Shown here: one piece after another, positions 23,990-36,397 of the stretch
Position numbering within the stretch: position 1 is the stretch's first letter
How the letters are laid out: the number at the start of each line of letters is the position of its first letter
Source: Lepas anatifera
Taxonomy: Eukaryota > Arthropoda > Thecostraca > Lepadidae
NCBI GenBank assembly: GCA_034440635.1
Contig: JAOTON010000471.1
Span: forward strand, 1 to 64,000
Length of the DNA: 64,000 bases
Direction of reading: 5' to 3'
Translations under genes and position numbers: made by a program
Notes under the pieces: model-generated
The model's input: the letters and a program-made list of their open reading frames with translations, nothing else
Databases searched by the model: none
What the model was told of the DNA's origin: nothing

Positions 23990-26028
23990 CGTAACAAAAC
24001 TCCTTTCAGGGTGAAGCTTGCGACGCTGTATGGCATTAACAGTTGATGGCTCGTTAAACTCCAACAGTTTTTGTTGAGCTACGCTCTACTGCAGCGTTTT
24101 TAGAGCCCAACACACCTTTGGCTGTGTCGCAGAGCTTAGTTTTGGGTCAGACCCATTAACATGGACGATGGAACCATATTGACGAATAAAAAGCCGGTAG
24201 AAACACATCAAAAGTATGGAACTTTAATTACTCTTTCAGCACCTTGGCTTTGAATTTCTAATAATTTCAAAGGCTAGAGCACCACAGAACAGGTCACCCG
24301 ACATCGTGAATCTAAGGTGTGACATCATAAACCTTCAGGCTGAAATTTCATGCAGGCTCGATTTCATCACTATCTGTCGCGCTAAAGAGGGGAGATGGAA
24401 CTGTGTTTCCGGGGCCAATGGAACTCTCTTGGAGAGAAAAGCCGATAATGTGCCCACCAGGTTTAGGTAAGGCCTACATTGAGGTCAGCTGAGGTCAAAA
24501 TTATACGCCTCGGGTATGATAGGGTTTTTTCCATTCTCACTAATAATTTCCAAACTAAAATATAAACAATTATTGAGGCACTATTGTCATAATATCGTCA
24601 GTGTAAATTAAATGATACGGCCAAATGTAAAGGTTGAACTGACCTCAGGCCAACAAAGTGACCAAGTGTGTCCATATGTTCATAATGTACATACATACGT
24701 CGATTTACTCGCACTGGTAAGAAAAATTCGTTTGCAAAATTAATATCTTTTGAATACATTCTTGAAGAAGCAGGGACATAACAGGGGCTTTTGTCAGTGA
24801 GGTTTTAGTTTTACCTTCTGCTTTATTTGCCCCAAACTTGCTGTAAAAATAGAGGAGCGACGAAACTTTGATGGGGAGATCTCTAGCCCAATATTTGTTT
24901 AACTGTTACGATGATAATGTATCTTCACATCTCTATCATGCTTTAATATTTCACGTCACAATTCCCACCAATACAGATAGGCATACAGGCGTGGGCAGGA
25001 GCAGATTAGTTCTCCATTTTTCCAACTGCCCGTGCTTCAGTAGCCCTGTTTAGATTATTTGCTTTCTAACTTGTTCCCTTGCAAACCTTTCTTTCCTTAC
25101 CTCGTTCGGCCGTTTGCACCAGCGCAAGGCGTTTTCGTGTACATACCTTGCGCGGCCGTGATAATCGTCGGGCCGTTTTCTTTTTTTTGCGCCGTCCTGC
25201 CCAGCTGCCGGGGGGCGTCGGTATAGTCGCTTGGGGAGTGTGTGTCCATGACGAAGGCAATATCAAGGGCGTCTATTGGAGTGCTTGTGCAGGCGACAGG
25301 CGTCAATAGGCCAGACGGCCGCCACCTGTCCTTGGCCTCCAGCGGTGTCTCCCGTGCCAGCCGCGCCGCGCCGCCCCGTCGCGTCGTGGTGGATCGCTGC
25401 TGCTTCCACTGCGGCTGACGCGGACCGCCGCCGGGGCACTGTGTCACCGCCAAATGTCTAGATGTTCCTGACTGGTGGCTTAACTATTGTATAGTCAGCT
25501 AACACAGTTTGATTATTATTACGAACTTGTAGCGCTATGATGAGCCTCATGCATCTATGATTACAGGCACCACCACCGCTCCGAAGCGCGACTTATTATG
25601 CAATGTATCTTATCTCAGCAAACTGTCCTGACACAATGCTTTATAATTGTTTTTTTAATGAAGACCCAAGAAGTAAAAATCAATATGCATTCGATTTTTG
25701 AAGCATATGTAAATTTATGTAAAAATTACTTAAAGCAAAAATCTCGAATTTTGTGTTCGACTTAAATCATTATTTCTGCGGTATAATGATAAGAGAGAGA
25801 TCAAAGCGCATATCCTAAAATTGAGAACATAAGTACCAGAGAAAGCAAACGGGCTGTCTCGGAGAGGACGGTGTGCGCTCATAACATTGTGCGGCGTCCT
25901 TTCAGCACCAGTCTGCTGAGCTGCATGAAGGAGAGATTTGGTGATGCCATGCTACCTTGTTAGTTCGAATGTGGACATATCATAATCACCTGGACAGCAA
26001 ACAAAATGTCGACGCTAGCACAACACCT

Positions 26029-26030
<2 letters not shown>
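23989..26030. other. Stretch with no supported gene
   Basis: The stretch is mostly AT-rich. A GC-rich patch at about 25,080-25,460 has open frames on both strands but no domain, no splice context and no recognised product. A few AGGTCA motifs occur near 24,480 and 24,640. Confidence 0.4.
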
Positions 26031-26069
<39 letters not shown>

Positions 26070-26072
26070 TTT

Positions 26073-26106
<34 letters not shown>
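26031..26106. repeat. (TA)n microsatellite, interrupted
   Basis: Two TA tracts are separated by ATTTTTATTTTA. Confidence 0.97.
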
Positions 26107-26109
<3 letters not shown>

Positions 26110-26604
26110 TCGTAATTTCTGTCCCTGTCATAGGTATTTTCTGGAGAAGCAAAGCATTGATTTAAGCTGCCATCAGACAGTCTATAGGTCGTCTGGTAAC
26201 AACTGTAGCCCATTTGAGGAGTTTTGTGCGAAATTTTCCGCCGGAAATGACAGTTCAGCTTAGCAAAAACATACTTGGTTTCCGAAAAAAACGCGAATGT
26301 TGTTCACCTTTCCTAATGCTTGTCTAGTAGTTGATGATTTCAGAAAACCCAATATTTCATTACATTATACGCTAAACTATATAATAACAGGAAACTCGGA
26401 GTCGAAGAGCCCTCGTTGACCATCAGCAGGCAGAACATTAGGAAAAGACCATTGCATCTGACTTGTCAGCTGACGCCTGAAAATGCCGCCGGCTGACACC
26501 GAAGCCCACCCTCTATGACGCCACAAATGCGGCATAAAGCTGACAGTAACGGACACCCGCCGCGGGGAGTGGTGCTATACCGGTGCATTATTAAACGATA
26601 CACT

Positions 26605-26875
26605 CGGGGGCGCGGTGGTGTACTGGCTGGCAAGGGCGATTTCCACGCGGCCTACCCGGGTTCAAGACCTGACCAATTCTCTGAGTATGGAGCAGTTTGA
26701 CCCCTCGGAAACCCTTTCAATGGGGGAAGAGTCTGCAACGTCATTTACCTCGGCAGTTAGCGCGTTGATAAGCCCAGAAACTGATAAACACTCGGAGTTG
26801 GTGAGGCGGGCACAACGACTTCACGGTTGTTATGACTTTGTCAGGTCAAATACTGAAATTTACCTGAATTGACCT
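26605..26875 (+). mobile_element. tRNA-derived SINE
   Basis: GGGGGCGCGGTGGTGTACTG near 26,606 has the form of a tRNA 5' part with an A box. CGGGTTCAAGACCTG about 50 bases on is a good B box (GGTTCRANNCC). The region downstream to about 26,870 is SINE body. Confidence 0.6.
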
Positions 26876-27350
26876 AAGGCCAGCTCAAGGTCAACATGGG
26901 TCATAACGCGTATCATTCAAACTACGGTAGCAATTAAAATACAATGCTGTCCAGCTAGACGCTCTAACACCATTTCCGGAGCGGTCATCGAACTTAAACC
27001 AATTTCCCCATGCATTTCTGATGAAGAGGCCATCAACCTGACCTTACCCTGTATCATCGGTAAAAATCCCGTTACCACAATGTTTTGTTTTTGGTGACAT
27101 TATCATGTGATACGAATCTCAGATCAGAGTCTTCTCTTGCTGCCGTACCTCTAAACATTGAGGTTAGGTCACGTGACCTGGGCTGGTGCCCTGACCTGAT
27201 ATGACCTGGGATATAAACTTTGACAGAAGCTGCAAAAATACCAGGCAAAATGTATACAGAGTACTGCTGCGCTACGCACCACCAATTTTTGGCTATCTGC
27301 GAAAACCTTGGGGAGCGGATATTAGCCCTCCCCCGTACCGGTGTGTGTTT
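26876..27350. mobile_element. AGGTCA-rich family A fragment
   Basis: CCTCTAAACATTGAGGTTAG followed by GTCACGTGACCTG matches 54,215-54,260. The right end CCTCCCCCGTACCGGTGTG runs into GTTTAAC near 27,350, resembling the family A terminus next to TTAA. Confidence 0.5.
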
Positions 27351-27374
27351 AACACTGCACCAGCGTATATATGC

Positions 27375-27460
27375 ATGATTCAGTGGTTTGAGTGAGAGTG
27401 ACTTTCTCGTGAGTCACAGATCCTGAGCTCAAGTTTTGGTGGGTTCTCTGAATAATATTG
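27375..27460 (+). mobile_element. tRNA-derived SINE head, second copy
   Basis: The segment matches 21,480-21,548: a CAGTGGTTTGAGTGAGAGTG A-box region, then GATCCTGAGCTCAAG as a weak B box, then GGTGGGTTCTCTGAAT. Confidence 0.45.
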
Positions 27461-28604
27461 ATCTGAGCTCTTAAATCCCTCTCGACATACGAGCGTTAGC
27501 GGTACCGTGCAGCCTTAGCAGCTAGTACCTCGCTGTATCCCAGTAATCAGTCACCACTCGTTCAGCCAAAGTTGGATCCTTTCATAACCTGGAAAGCTGT
27601 CTACTTCGTTAGCCGCGAACAGCTGGGGCACTCTTAGATTAGACCAATCCACGCCATGCTTTGCCAGCACCTGCTACACCTATCTCCCTCGCATTCATCT
27701 CCCGTGCGTAAATAACTTCGCATTGAACAAGTTCTCAACCGTCTCAGCTGCAACAAGTCTGCGCCGTCTTATCTAACAAATGCGCTACTCTCGTTCCCCT
27801 TTCAGACTGGGAGTTCTGTCTTCGCGCCTTTTCTCGTCGAAAATTTGTCGCGCGCTCGGCCAATTCAATCTATGTAGGGTTATTTTGTTGAGAGCTGCCG
27901 TCATTCATCTGGTGAGGCGGTCGCCACAGCGGCCCGCCCCACCGACCACGCATTTTTATCTCACAGGCCCGAGGCTACGACAGAGACGCCCCAACGATCC
28001 AGTGATGGCGCGTCAATTCAGACCGAAATAGCGACAATTGCCACACGGTATGACGTCGTTTCTGTCCAATGGCCTTTGGTATCAAACAATGCAGGCTGTA
28101 AAGTGGAAACTGGTGGAAAATGCGATGGTTTAATGGATTCCTGCTGAAATGAAAACTTTATTTCAGTTGGTTAAATTGTATATGCATGCATGCTTAGTTT
28201 TCTGAAACAAGTCACGGCGATGCATTTTGTAGTCGATTTTTCCATTGTATCGCAGCCAAACGTGCATTTTGCACATCAGGCAAGTAACAAAACGCATTCT
28301 GTTTATTTAAAAACAAACATCACAGGGAAGTACATCGGGCTGTGGCCGAAGGACTACCCACCTACCCATCTGCCGTAATTTTCGAGCTTATCTTTACCAG
28401 ATTGACAAGGCCTGATGGGTCCAGAGGGACGCGGTGCCTGGAAATGCCGCCGACTGGCTGGAAGTGGTGCTGACGACGCCGGACTTCCGTTCCCGCTGTC
28501 AGAGGAGGAGAGAAATTATCTTGCGCATTGACTTCGGAGGTATGTGGCAGTTAACAAGATCCTGAACCGCGAGTAATGGGTAACAGAGACCAGGATGAGA
28601 ACAT
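27461..28604. other. Stretch with no supported gene
   Basis: Neither a domain-bearing frame nor an obvious repeat unit is seen. Short open frames at 27,780-28,031 and 28,190-28,378 have no recognisable content. Confidence 0.4.
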
Positions 28605-29240
28605 GTTTGGCCCTTACTTGGAGGCTCAGTTTCATTCTCGGTGAGAGGTTGTTTGTCGGCTTTTACTTCGAGGGCCATTTCCACCCTCGGTGAGAGGATA
28701 TTTGTCGGCCCCTATATACTTGGAGGCACAGTTCCACTCTCGATGAGAGATTGTTTGTCGGATTTTACTTTGAGGCACAGTTCCACTCTCGATGAGAGAC
28801 TATTGTGAGCCCTTGCTTCGAGGCACAGTTCCACTCTCGATGAGAGATTGTTTGTCGGATTTTACTTTGAGGCACAGTTCCACTCTCGATGAGAGACTGC
28901 TGTCAGCGCTTGCTTCGAGGCACAGTTCCACTCTCGGTGCGAGGCTATTTGTCGGCCTTTACTTGGAGGCACATTTCCACTCTCGGTGAGAGGATATTTG
29001 TTGGCCTTTATTTAGAGGCACAGTTCCACTCTCGGTGAGAGGCTATTTGTCGGCCTTTACTTGGAGGCACATTTCCACTCTCAGTGAGAGGCTGTTGTCA
29101 GTCTTTACTTGGAGGCACAGTTCCACTCTCGATGAGAGACTGTTGTCGGTCCTTGCTTTGAGGCACAGTTCCACTCTCGATGAGAGGATAATTGCCAGCC
29201 ATTGCTTTGAAGCACAGCTCAGCTCTCGGTGACAGGCTGA
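28605..29240. repeat. Minisatellite, 48-49 bp unit, about 12 copies
   Basis: Consecutive GAGGCACAGTTCCACTCTC blocks are spaced 48-49 bases apart (for example 28,722, 28,772, 28,820, 28,869). Each unit contains CTCTCGATGAGAG or CTCTCGGTGAGAG, a perfect short hairpin. Units diverge at the edges. Alternating TTTGTCGG and TTGTCAG variants suggest a higher-order pattern. Confidence 0.92.
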
Positions 29241-29632
29241 GTATCTGAAACAGAATCGAAATGCTCCGCATAATGTCGATGTCTTATATTTTGTAGTGAT
29301 CTGACAAATTTGGCAAGGACAAGGAGCGCTTTATTGTTACACTTTTTTGCCTACTGCGTGGTAGAAATTGTTTGTGAGGACAAGACAAGACAAGACGTTT
29401 ATTTTATCAACCCTAATGAACATATTAATTCAGTGTTGGACAATTGGTGCATAAGCACACGGTGTTTGATTTGAAGCGCCTCTCGTGTCGCACAAAAAAG
29501 GAGAGGCGAAGGAAAGGGAGAAAGGAAAGGGGAGGACTATATCCACACAAAGGAAAGGGCGAGAGGGCTTTTGAAACCTGCCTTCCCTCGGCTTAACATC
29601 AATATGATGGGCTATTAATTCCATAGCTTCTC

Positions 29633-29634
<2 letters not shown>

Positions 29635-29693
<59 letters not shown>
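29635..29693. repeat. (TA)n microsatellite
   Basis: A pure TA tract ends at GCATGCG. Confidence 0.98.
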
Positions 29694-29696
<3 letters not shown>

Positions 29697-29859
29697 TGCG
29701 TACGTGATCAACTGGTGCCAGTAAGTAAAGGATGGAAACAGCTGCTCACGTCAAACGAAGATATAACCAAGCCGAGGCTCACAGAGGTAACCTTCATTGA
29801 GTGACGATAATTCAGCATTATGTGTTTTGTATATTATGACCACTGTCAGCACACACACC

Positions 29860-30025
29860 TGCTTAGTTGCAGGGAATATTGGTGTGGGTGTTTAAGGATC
29901 TTTTCCACTGTCCTAGATGGGACACGGAAGGTGATTTCCCATCGTTGGAATTTGAACCCACCGTAATCCCGTCCGTGCTAACGTGGAGAGGGGTAATGGA
30001 GCCACTGGACCGCCCGACCTCTTCA
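29860..30025 (-). mobile_element. tRNA-derived SINE, minus strand
   Basis: In reverse complement, GGTGGGTTCAAATTCC (about 29,948-29,963) is a good B box and GGCGGTCCAGTGGCTCC (about 30,000-30,016) a plausible A box. The 3' end (plus strand ATTGGTGTGGGTGTTTAAGG, about 29,879) resembles the tail of the I-clade LINE. Confidence 0.6.
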
Positions 30026-30711
30026 AATGTAACCGTGTGACGCTAATAACAACAGCAAGTCTCGTCATCTAGTCATTGGGAGGCGTCTCACTCATTTTAT
30101 TTTACGTACAACGCCGAATTTTCTGGGGATTATTGAATAGTTTCTAGCGATAAAACGAGAACTTTTTTTCGAATAGTATTCTTACCCTTCCTCAAGAGGC
30201 AGAATGGTACCACAACTTTCAATGCCAAGTAAAGCAATGACAGAACAGTTTACCAATATGAAAAATAAAAACGAAGTTTCGTATGAGGACGACATGGGCA
30301 TGCAGTTAAGTATATATTTCATTAATTTCAAACAAACGATAAACAGTTCAGAACATCGTTTTGGAACTCTCTTTTTACGAATATTTTAGTTTGTATCTTC
30401 CCTGCAGATCATCCATTTTTCTTACGTGCCCTCCCACTCTATATCTCCAACTGAGATGCCGAGGAAGAAATTTGAATAGGCGACACTCCATCCCAAACCC
30501 CATCAGCGGATGCTGTTTTGCATGCGCTGTGTTGTACATTCGCCACGGTTGACCCTGTTTCCTGCAACCTCGTTTCACGCGCGTGATGTAGCCAGCGTTG
30601 AGTGTTTCAAAATACAGAACACAAAATCACACCTTACAGAGCGCAGTGATACTCGTCTGCGAGTGATCCGGTCGCATGGCATGGCTTTGCGCGTTTGTCG
30701 GTGATTTCGGA
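30026..30711. other. Stretch with no supported gene
   Basis: Short frames only. No repeat family is recognised. Confidence 0.4.
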
Positions 30712-31479
30712 TTAACCCTCGCCCTGGTGACGGGGGTGTTTGAACACCCCTCGGGTTTTTCCGGCGGCATGAAAAAACGACGACGCAAAGCACCGCCATA
30801 CTAGACACAACTTATCCCTTATCAATTCCGCAGCTTTGCTGCGAGTTTTAAGGTTGGGTCATCTCAACTCAGGTGACCAGTGTAGGTCAAGTGATCTCAT
30901 CTCCAAAGATGTTTAAGGTTACATAAGTAAGAAAAGGGCGAATCTATCAAATTGAAACTTATACAGCAAAATGGGCCCACGGAGCACTACAACATATATT
31001 CCGGGATTTTGTATATCGATGACCGAAAGTCAAGTACGGATCATAACCTCTCCATTGGAAATGCATGGAGGAAAACAGCAGGGGCGGACGCAGACCCGAG
31101 TTGGGGGGCAAACCCATGTCTACCGCTCCTCCTGGGGGGAAAGGGGTGGGACGTGCGATTTGTGTATACAGCTGAGAATACCTGCATATTATCTAAATCG
31201 TAGTATCCTGGGTCCCTTTCCAGGTTCATGTTGCAATTTTTTTACCTGTAACCTCTGATAGGTCATTTGGGCTACTGAGGCAGATATTCAGACCTGGGTC
31301 AATAACTTGCAGGAAATGGCGATAAAGCTTTTGTTTTGATACCATTGCGTTTATATTGTTATTTCCAAGTCGATTAATGTGCATATTGACTATGTGAGAT
31401 CAGACAGTGACCTTGAACTGACCTCAGGTCAGGTCATTTTTGTGTTTTGACCTAGTATAGCCTCCGCTAAACTACATCC

Positions 31480-32530
31480 GCGCGGGTCACGTGACCCAGT
31501 GAGCTTCAAGGTTACCCCCACTTAGAAAGATCTTGATGTGTTCCCCTGCATGGGTTCAGAAGGAATCGTTGTTTCTTGGAGGGGAGGGGGTCAAACACCG
31601 TGGGCTGGGGTGCGGACTAATATTTTGACTAGCGGATGGGTGGTTGGTTGGGATCCTTGCAGCATCTGGCGTCCACCATTGAAAAGAACCCAAATCTCGT
31701 TTTTTTTATTTATCGCGTGGAAGGTGTTTACAGGACCAAGAACATAACCGATACGACCAAAATAGCTAACCGAGCAAGGAAATGGCAGAAATGGAAAAAA
31801 TACTTCTGCAGTAACACCTTCGCCACTAACACATGACATCAGAAAGGTACAGTGTATAAGCTAAAATATTGCTATTTAACATTGAAACAAGCCACCGCGA
31901 AGCGGTGTAAGTCTGCGAGCAACGCAAGCAGACCTGGGTCCTAAGGAGGGCACGGCGAATCTGCGGCCGACGAAGGCAATACATGGCCCGCAGGGTAGGA
32001 GCGCCGCAGGCCGGCCTGCTGGATCGACACATGGTTAGGTAAGGTTTGGTTATATCAGGACAGCTTATCCAAGTTACGCTTTGGTAGCTAAAACGACTGC
32101 TACCTACCAGAGCTAAAGTGGGCTGAGCGGCACAGTATGGACACGTAATATGCATTGCGGCACAGTGTCACTGAAGGAAACGCATTGCGGTACAGCTTCA
32201 CAACAGGAAACGCATTGCGGTGCAGCATGCCTATAGGTAAGTGTAAAGCAAAGGAATTAAAATGATAGGTTGGCCGAGCGGCTTATTGGGTTACGTGACC
32301 CAGTGCGCTTGAAGGCTATTCTCATTTAAAAAGATATTAGTTTCCCTGAATGGGCTTCGGCGACCCAAAGACAAGCCGCCGCGAAGCGGTGGAAGTCTGC
32401 GAGCAGGGCAAGCAGACCCAGAGTCGTGAGGAGGGCGCAGCGAAGCCGCGGCCAACGAAGGCGATACTTGCCCCATAAGGTAGGAGTGCTGCAGGGCAGC
32501 TCGCTGAATCGAAACATGTTTAGGTAAGGA
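31480..32530. repeat. Direct duplication with paired hairpins
   Basis: The segment at 31,484-32,043 (CACGTGACCCAGTG, then CCACCGCGAAGCGGTG, then GTCTGCGAGCAACGC) is repeated at about 32,294-32,527. In both copies a CNCCGC-GAA-GCGGTG hairpin is followed by a GTCTGC...GCAGAC hairpin with an 11-base loop. The stems are preserved while the loop differs. Confidence 0.6.
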
Positions 32531-32680
32531 TGGTGCAGGCAAACTGGTGCGACCGCACGACTGTGTCGGGCTCAAAATTTAGGTCTGACTTTGAAAGCCC
32601 ACTAGTCGAAAAGTTATTGACTGATTTCCAACATTTCTTCACCAATCGATGCGCCCATGAATTTTCAATATCCCGTGCGT
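32527..32680 (+). mobile_element. Family B fragment
   Basis: AACTGGTGCGACCGCACGAC and TTCACCAATCGATGCGCC match 60,057-60,165. Confidence 0.6.
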
Positions 32681-33120
32681 TCACGCTTCTTCACTCTCAA
32701 ACGCGCTGCATGCTAATCTCGCAACGCGAAACGTGCAGTCTAGTGATGCCTTAAATATTATTCTAATTGAACTCTGTTAGACGCTAGAGCCCCAAAACTC
32801 TTCTCTAACATGTTACCTTCTTGGATCTTTCATGACCTCAATATTGAACTGAACCAAAAAGTGACGGGGGTGTTTGAAGACCCCCTCATGGCGAAGGTAG
32901 GTTGCAGTCCCACGGGGGCGGGTGTGAATCGAATTGCCAACACGGTTGCCATCTAACCCGTACCATGGACAGGCCTGAACTGTGATCCTGTCGGAAAAAT
33001 TATATGTAAATTAGGTCTGAATCTATTTGTCGATTGCATATTATGATGGCTCCTCAATGGGATGGTGGTGCGCATATGTGTCAACATATGGACATGCGTG
33101 TTTTTGATGGAAAAATAAAC

Positions 33121-33786
<666 letters not shown>

Positions 33787-33884
33787 CATGCACAGGAAAA
33801 AAAATTTTTGCCTCCCTCCTAAATCCAGAACTTGCCTACCAGTTTTTTTTTCATCCAAAGTGGAACCGATACCTGAACCCTGCA

Positions 33885-34176
33885 CAGGGGCGTAGCCAGG
33901 ATTTCGCTCAGGGAGAGGGAGCGGCGCCCCGAAAAGGGCCCCTGCGACAGCGCCAAAAGGGTCCTGATGGGTAAAAAGGGCCCTACTTATTACGGAATAG
34001 AGTGCTGGAGAGGGCTTAAGAGCGCCCTGTCTGGTATGAAATTTCAAATTTGGCCACAGAGGATAGTGCAGGTGAGCCGCGCTTCGCGCGGCCCGTGTCC
34101 TCAGGGGGGCCTTCGGGCCCTCAGGGGGGGTTGGCTGTGTGGCTGTCCCTGCCGCCCCCCCTTGGCTACGCCCCTG
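33885..34176. mobile_element. hAT-type MITE, 292 bp
   Basis: Inverted ends are CAGGGGCGTAGCCAGG on the left and the complement of CAGGGGCGTAGCCAAG on the right. The flanks ACCCTGCA (33,877-33,884) and ACCCCGCA (34,177-34,184) are an 8 bp target duplication with one change, as expected for hAT transposition. Internal GC-rich hairpins include CCGCGCTTCGCGCGG. Confidence 0.85.
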
Positions 34177-34184
34177 ACCCCGCA

Positions 34185-35085
34185 CAACTCCTAAATACTC
34201 ATTTTGTATTCTTCTAACCACTGTTGCCATCATAAGTGAAGTAAGCATATGGAAATCTTCACATCCCTGTTTTATTTTGACATGTTCCAATTTTTCAGGC
34301 TGGGTTAAGAATGATATAGGTATCTTATTTCCTTCTGCTTTGCTTTATTCTTAATGGACTGAAGCATTTTGTGTCCTTTTAGTCAGGATTTTAGTCTGGA
34401 ACTGATCTAACTAGGAAAATGCGGCGGAATAAAACTGGTTGCATATGTATGCGCTGGAGCAACGGCCCAGAGTATGAGCCTGAGCCTAATTTATACCTCC
34501 TTCAGTGAGCAAAGGCTACGAGAGAGCCAGGCTCAGGAGGCAATAATAGTCCAGGGTGGCGAGGTCAGCAGAAACGGCAATAATAGTCCAGTCTTCCTCG
34601 GTCAGCTGCTTCGTCAGCAGACCAGCATTCCGTTTAAGTTCTCTCTAAAACTGTTCATGTCTCATTTCAAGGGACCTTGGTGATGTATCATCCAGGGTAG
34701 GAAATGAGGCTCGTTAACTCTAAAGGGAAAAGACTATTTTCATTTTAACCTATTACGTAACTTTATAAAAAAATTGAGTATACCACTGTAATTATGATTG
34801 CATAGAAAATAAGTTCGTAAGCTAAACACGTGTTAACATTTAAATCCTCGGTGTTTTCGGCGCACTCTAAATCCCCAGGCTTAATAATGCTGACAGTACT
34901 TTGATCCGGAAATGAGCGAGATGCCTTGCGCAGTGAGGAGGGATTTGGCGTCAATGCGCAGTGGAGGGACGTTCTGAAGTGTCACCCCGAGATCTCAAGA
35001 GCAATGAGAGTGAAGGAACACGTCTGTTTAGGATTTTGCGGGGCTTCAGTGATCTAAATTAGATATTACTTTCTTTGGCCTATGT
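34185..35085. other. Stretch with no supported gene
   Basis: AT-rich with only short frames. No recognisable repeat. Confidence 0.4.
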
Positions 35086-36102
35086 CAAGGGGGTGTTTGA
35101 ACACCCCTCTCTGGATTTTCCGGCGGCATAAAAAACGGTGGCGTGAAGTCGCCGCACGAGGTACACCTTTTTCTTAAATCAATTCTGCAACTTATCCCAA
35201 AATTTTAAGGTCAGATCATCTCAGGTCAGGCCATCAGTGCACATTAATTGACCTTACCTTCAAAAAAGCATAAGCATAAGTACAGAATAGGTAAGAACAG
35301 GGTTAACCTATCCAATTGAAACTCATATCATATAATGGGCTCACTGAGTGCTACAAAATGTATTCTGGTATTTTTATATCGGTGACCTAGGGTCAGATAC
35401 AGATCATGACCTCTCCGTTAGTAATGCATGTGGAAAACAGGAACTTGCTGTTTTTGTGTAGATACAGCTGAGAAGATCTTCATAGTCTCAAAATCGTAGT
35501 ATTCTCGGCACCTTTTCAGGCTCATGTTGCAATTTTTGGCCTGTGATCTCTGAGAGGTCATCTGGGGTTTTCAGGTTTTCATAAGCAGGTTTTCAGACTT
35601 GGGTCAATAGCTTTGCAGGAAATGAGGATAAAGCCTTTATTTTGGTACGGTTACGTTCGGGGTATCATTGCGAGTCGATAGATGTGCATATTGACTATGC
35701 TAGATCAGATAGGGACCTTGGCCTGACCACAGGTCAGGTCATTGTTATGTTTCGACCTAGTATAGTCATATCATGCATCATTCGATTTGCCGTAAGGAAA
35801 GGAGGCGAATGGTGCCTAAAATGGATTCTAACGCAAATATATCAGACGCCAGAGCCCAGAAACTCTTCTCTAACATCACCTTTTCTACCTGCCACGTTAC
35901 CTTTTTTACCTGTCATGACCTCCATATTGACCTAAGCCAAAAATTGACGGTGATATAATTGCTTCATGAATTTGTATCAGCTATCCACCAGCTTTCGCGT
36001 TTTTTCGCTATCCCCCATAAGTGCCGAGTTCGATTGGGGGTGTTCGAACACCGCTTCACCATGGCGAAGGTGGCTCGGAGGCCCACCAGGGGGGGGTGTT
36101 AA
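35086..36102. mobile_element. AGGTCA-rich family A element, copy 3
   Basis: It starts near a GGGGGTGTTTGAACACCCC palindrome (about 35,091) and ends in GGGGGTGTTAAC with TTAA at 36,099-36,102. The body is collinear with copy 1 and copy 2: the CGGTGGCG hairpin, the AAACTCATATCA block, GACCTAGGGTCAG, CATGACCTCTCC and GACCACAGGTCAGGTCA. The left TTAA is not visible. Confidence 0.65.
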
Positions 36103-36397
36103 CAGTCAGCCTCGGGTCCTCCATGTCCATTCCAGTAGTGACAACACACTAACATTGACTCCATTGCATCGAATTCGCCAAATGGCAGCACACCAGCACC
36201 CCGCTGGCTTGTTGCCAGAATTCGTCGTAAATTTGATCTGGCCTGAAACTTATGTTATAAGATGGGGCTAAGTTCCAGTATGAAATGTATTTCGATATCA
36301 TTAGTCTCTGGAAAATCAAATCAGTGATGCGTTTGAATTGATATCACCGCTCATATGTGATGTTTACTAGTTTCTTACCAAGTGGAAGCAAAGGAGT

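Larger units (their letters stand above)
30712..32925. mobile_element. AGGTCA-rich family A element, copy 2, expanded
   Basis: The left edge is TTAACCCTCGCCC at 30,712, followed by GACGGGGGTGTTTGAACACC. The body to about 31,460 is collinear with 35,090-35,770. The match resumes at about 32,755 (CTCTTCTCTAACAT, TCATGACCTC) and ends at a second GACGGGGGTGTTTGAA near 32,862 and GGGGGCGGGTGTG near 32,915. The right TTAA is lost. About 1.3 kb (31,460-32,755) is extra relative to copy 3 and holds a direct duplication plus a family B fragment. Confidence 0.65.

Noticed and set aside
25097..25453. 118-codon minus-strand frame in a GC-rich patch
   Set aside because: GC-rich sequence lowers stop frequency; frames are open on both strands and no motif is recognised.
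28605..29240. Possible repeat-containing coding exon
   Set aside because: Unit length of 48-49 bases does not keep frame, and stops appear in every phase over the whole array.
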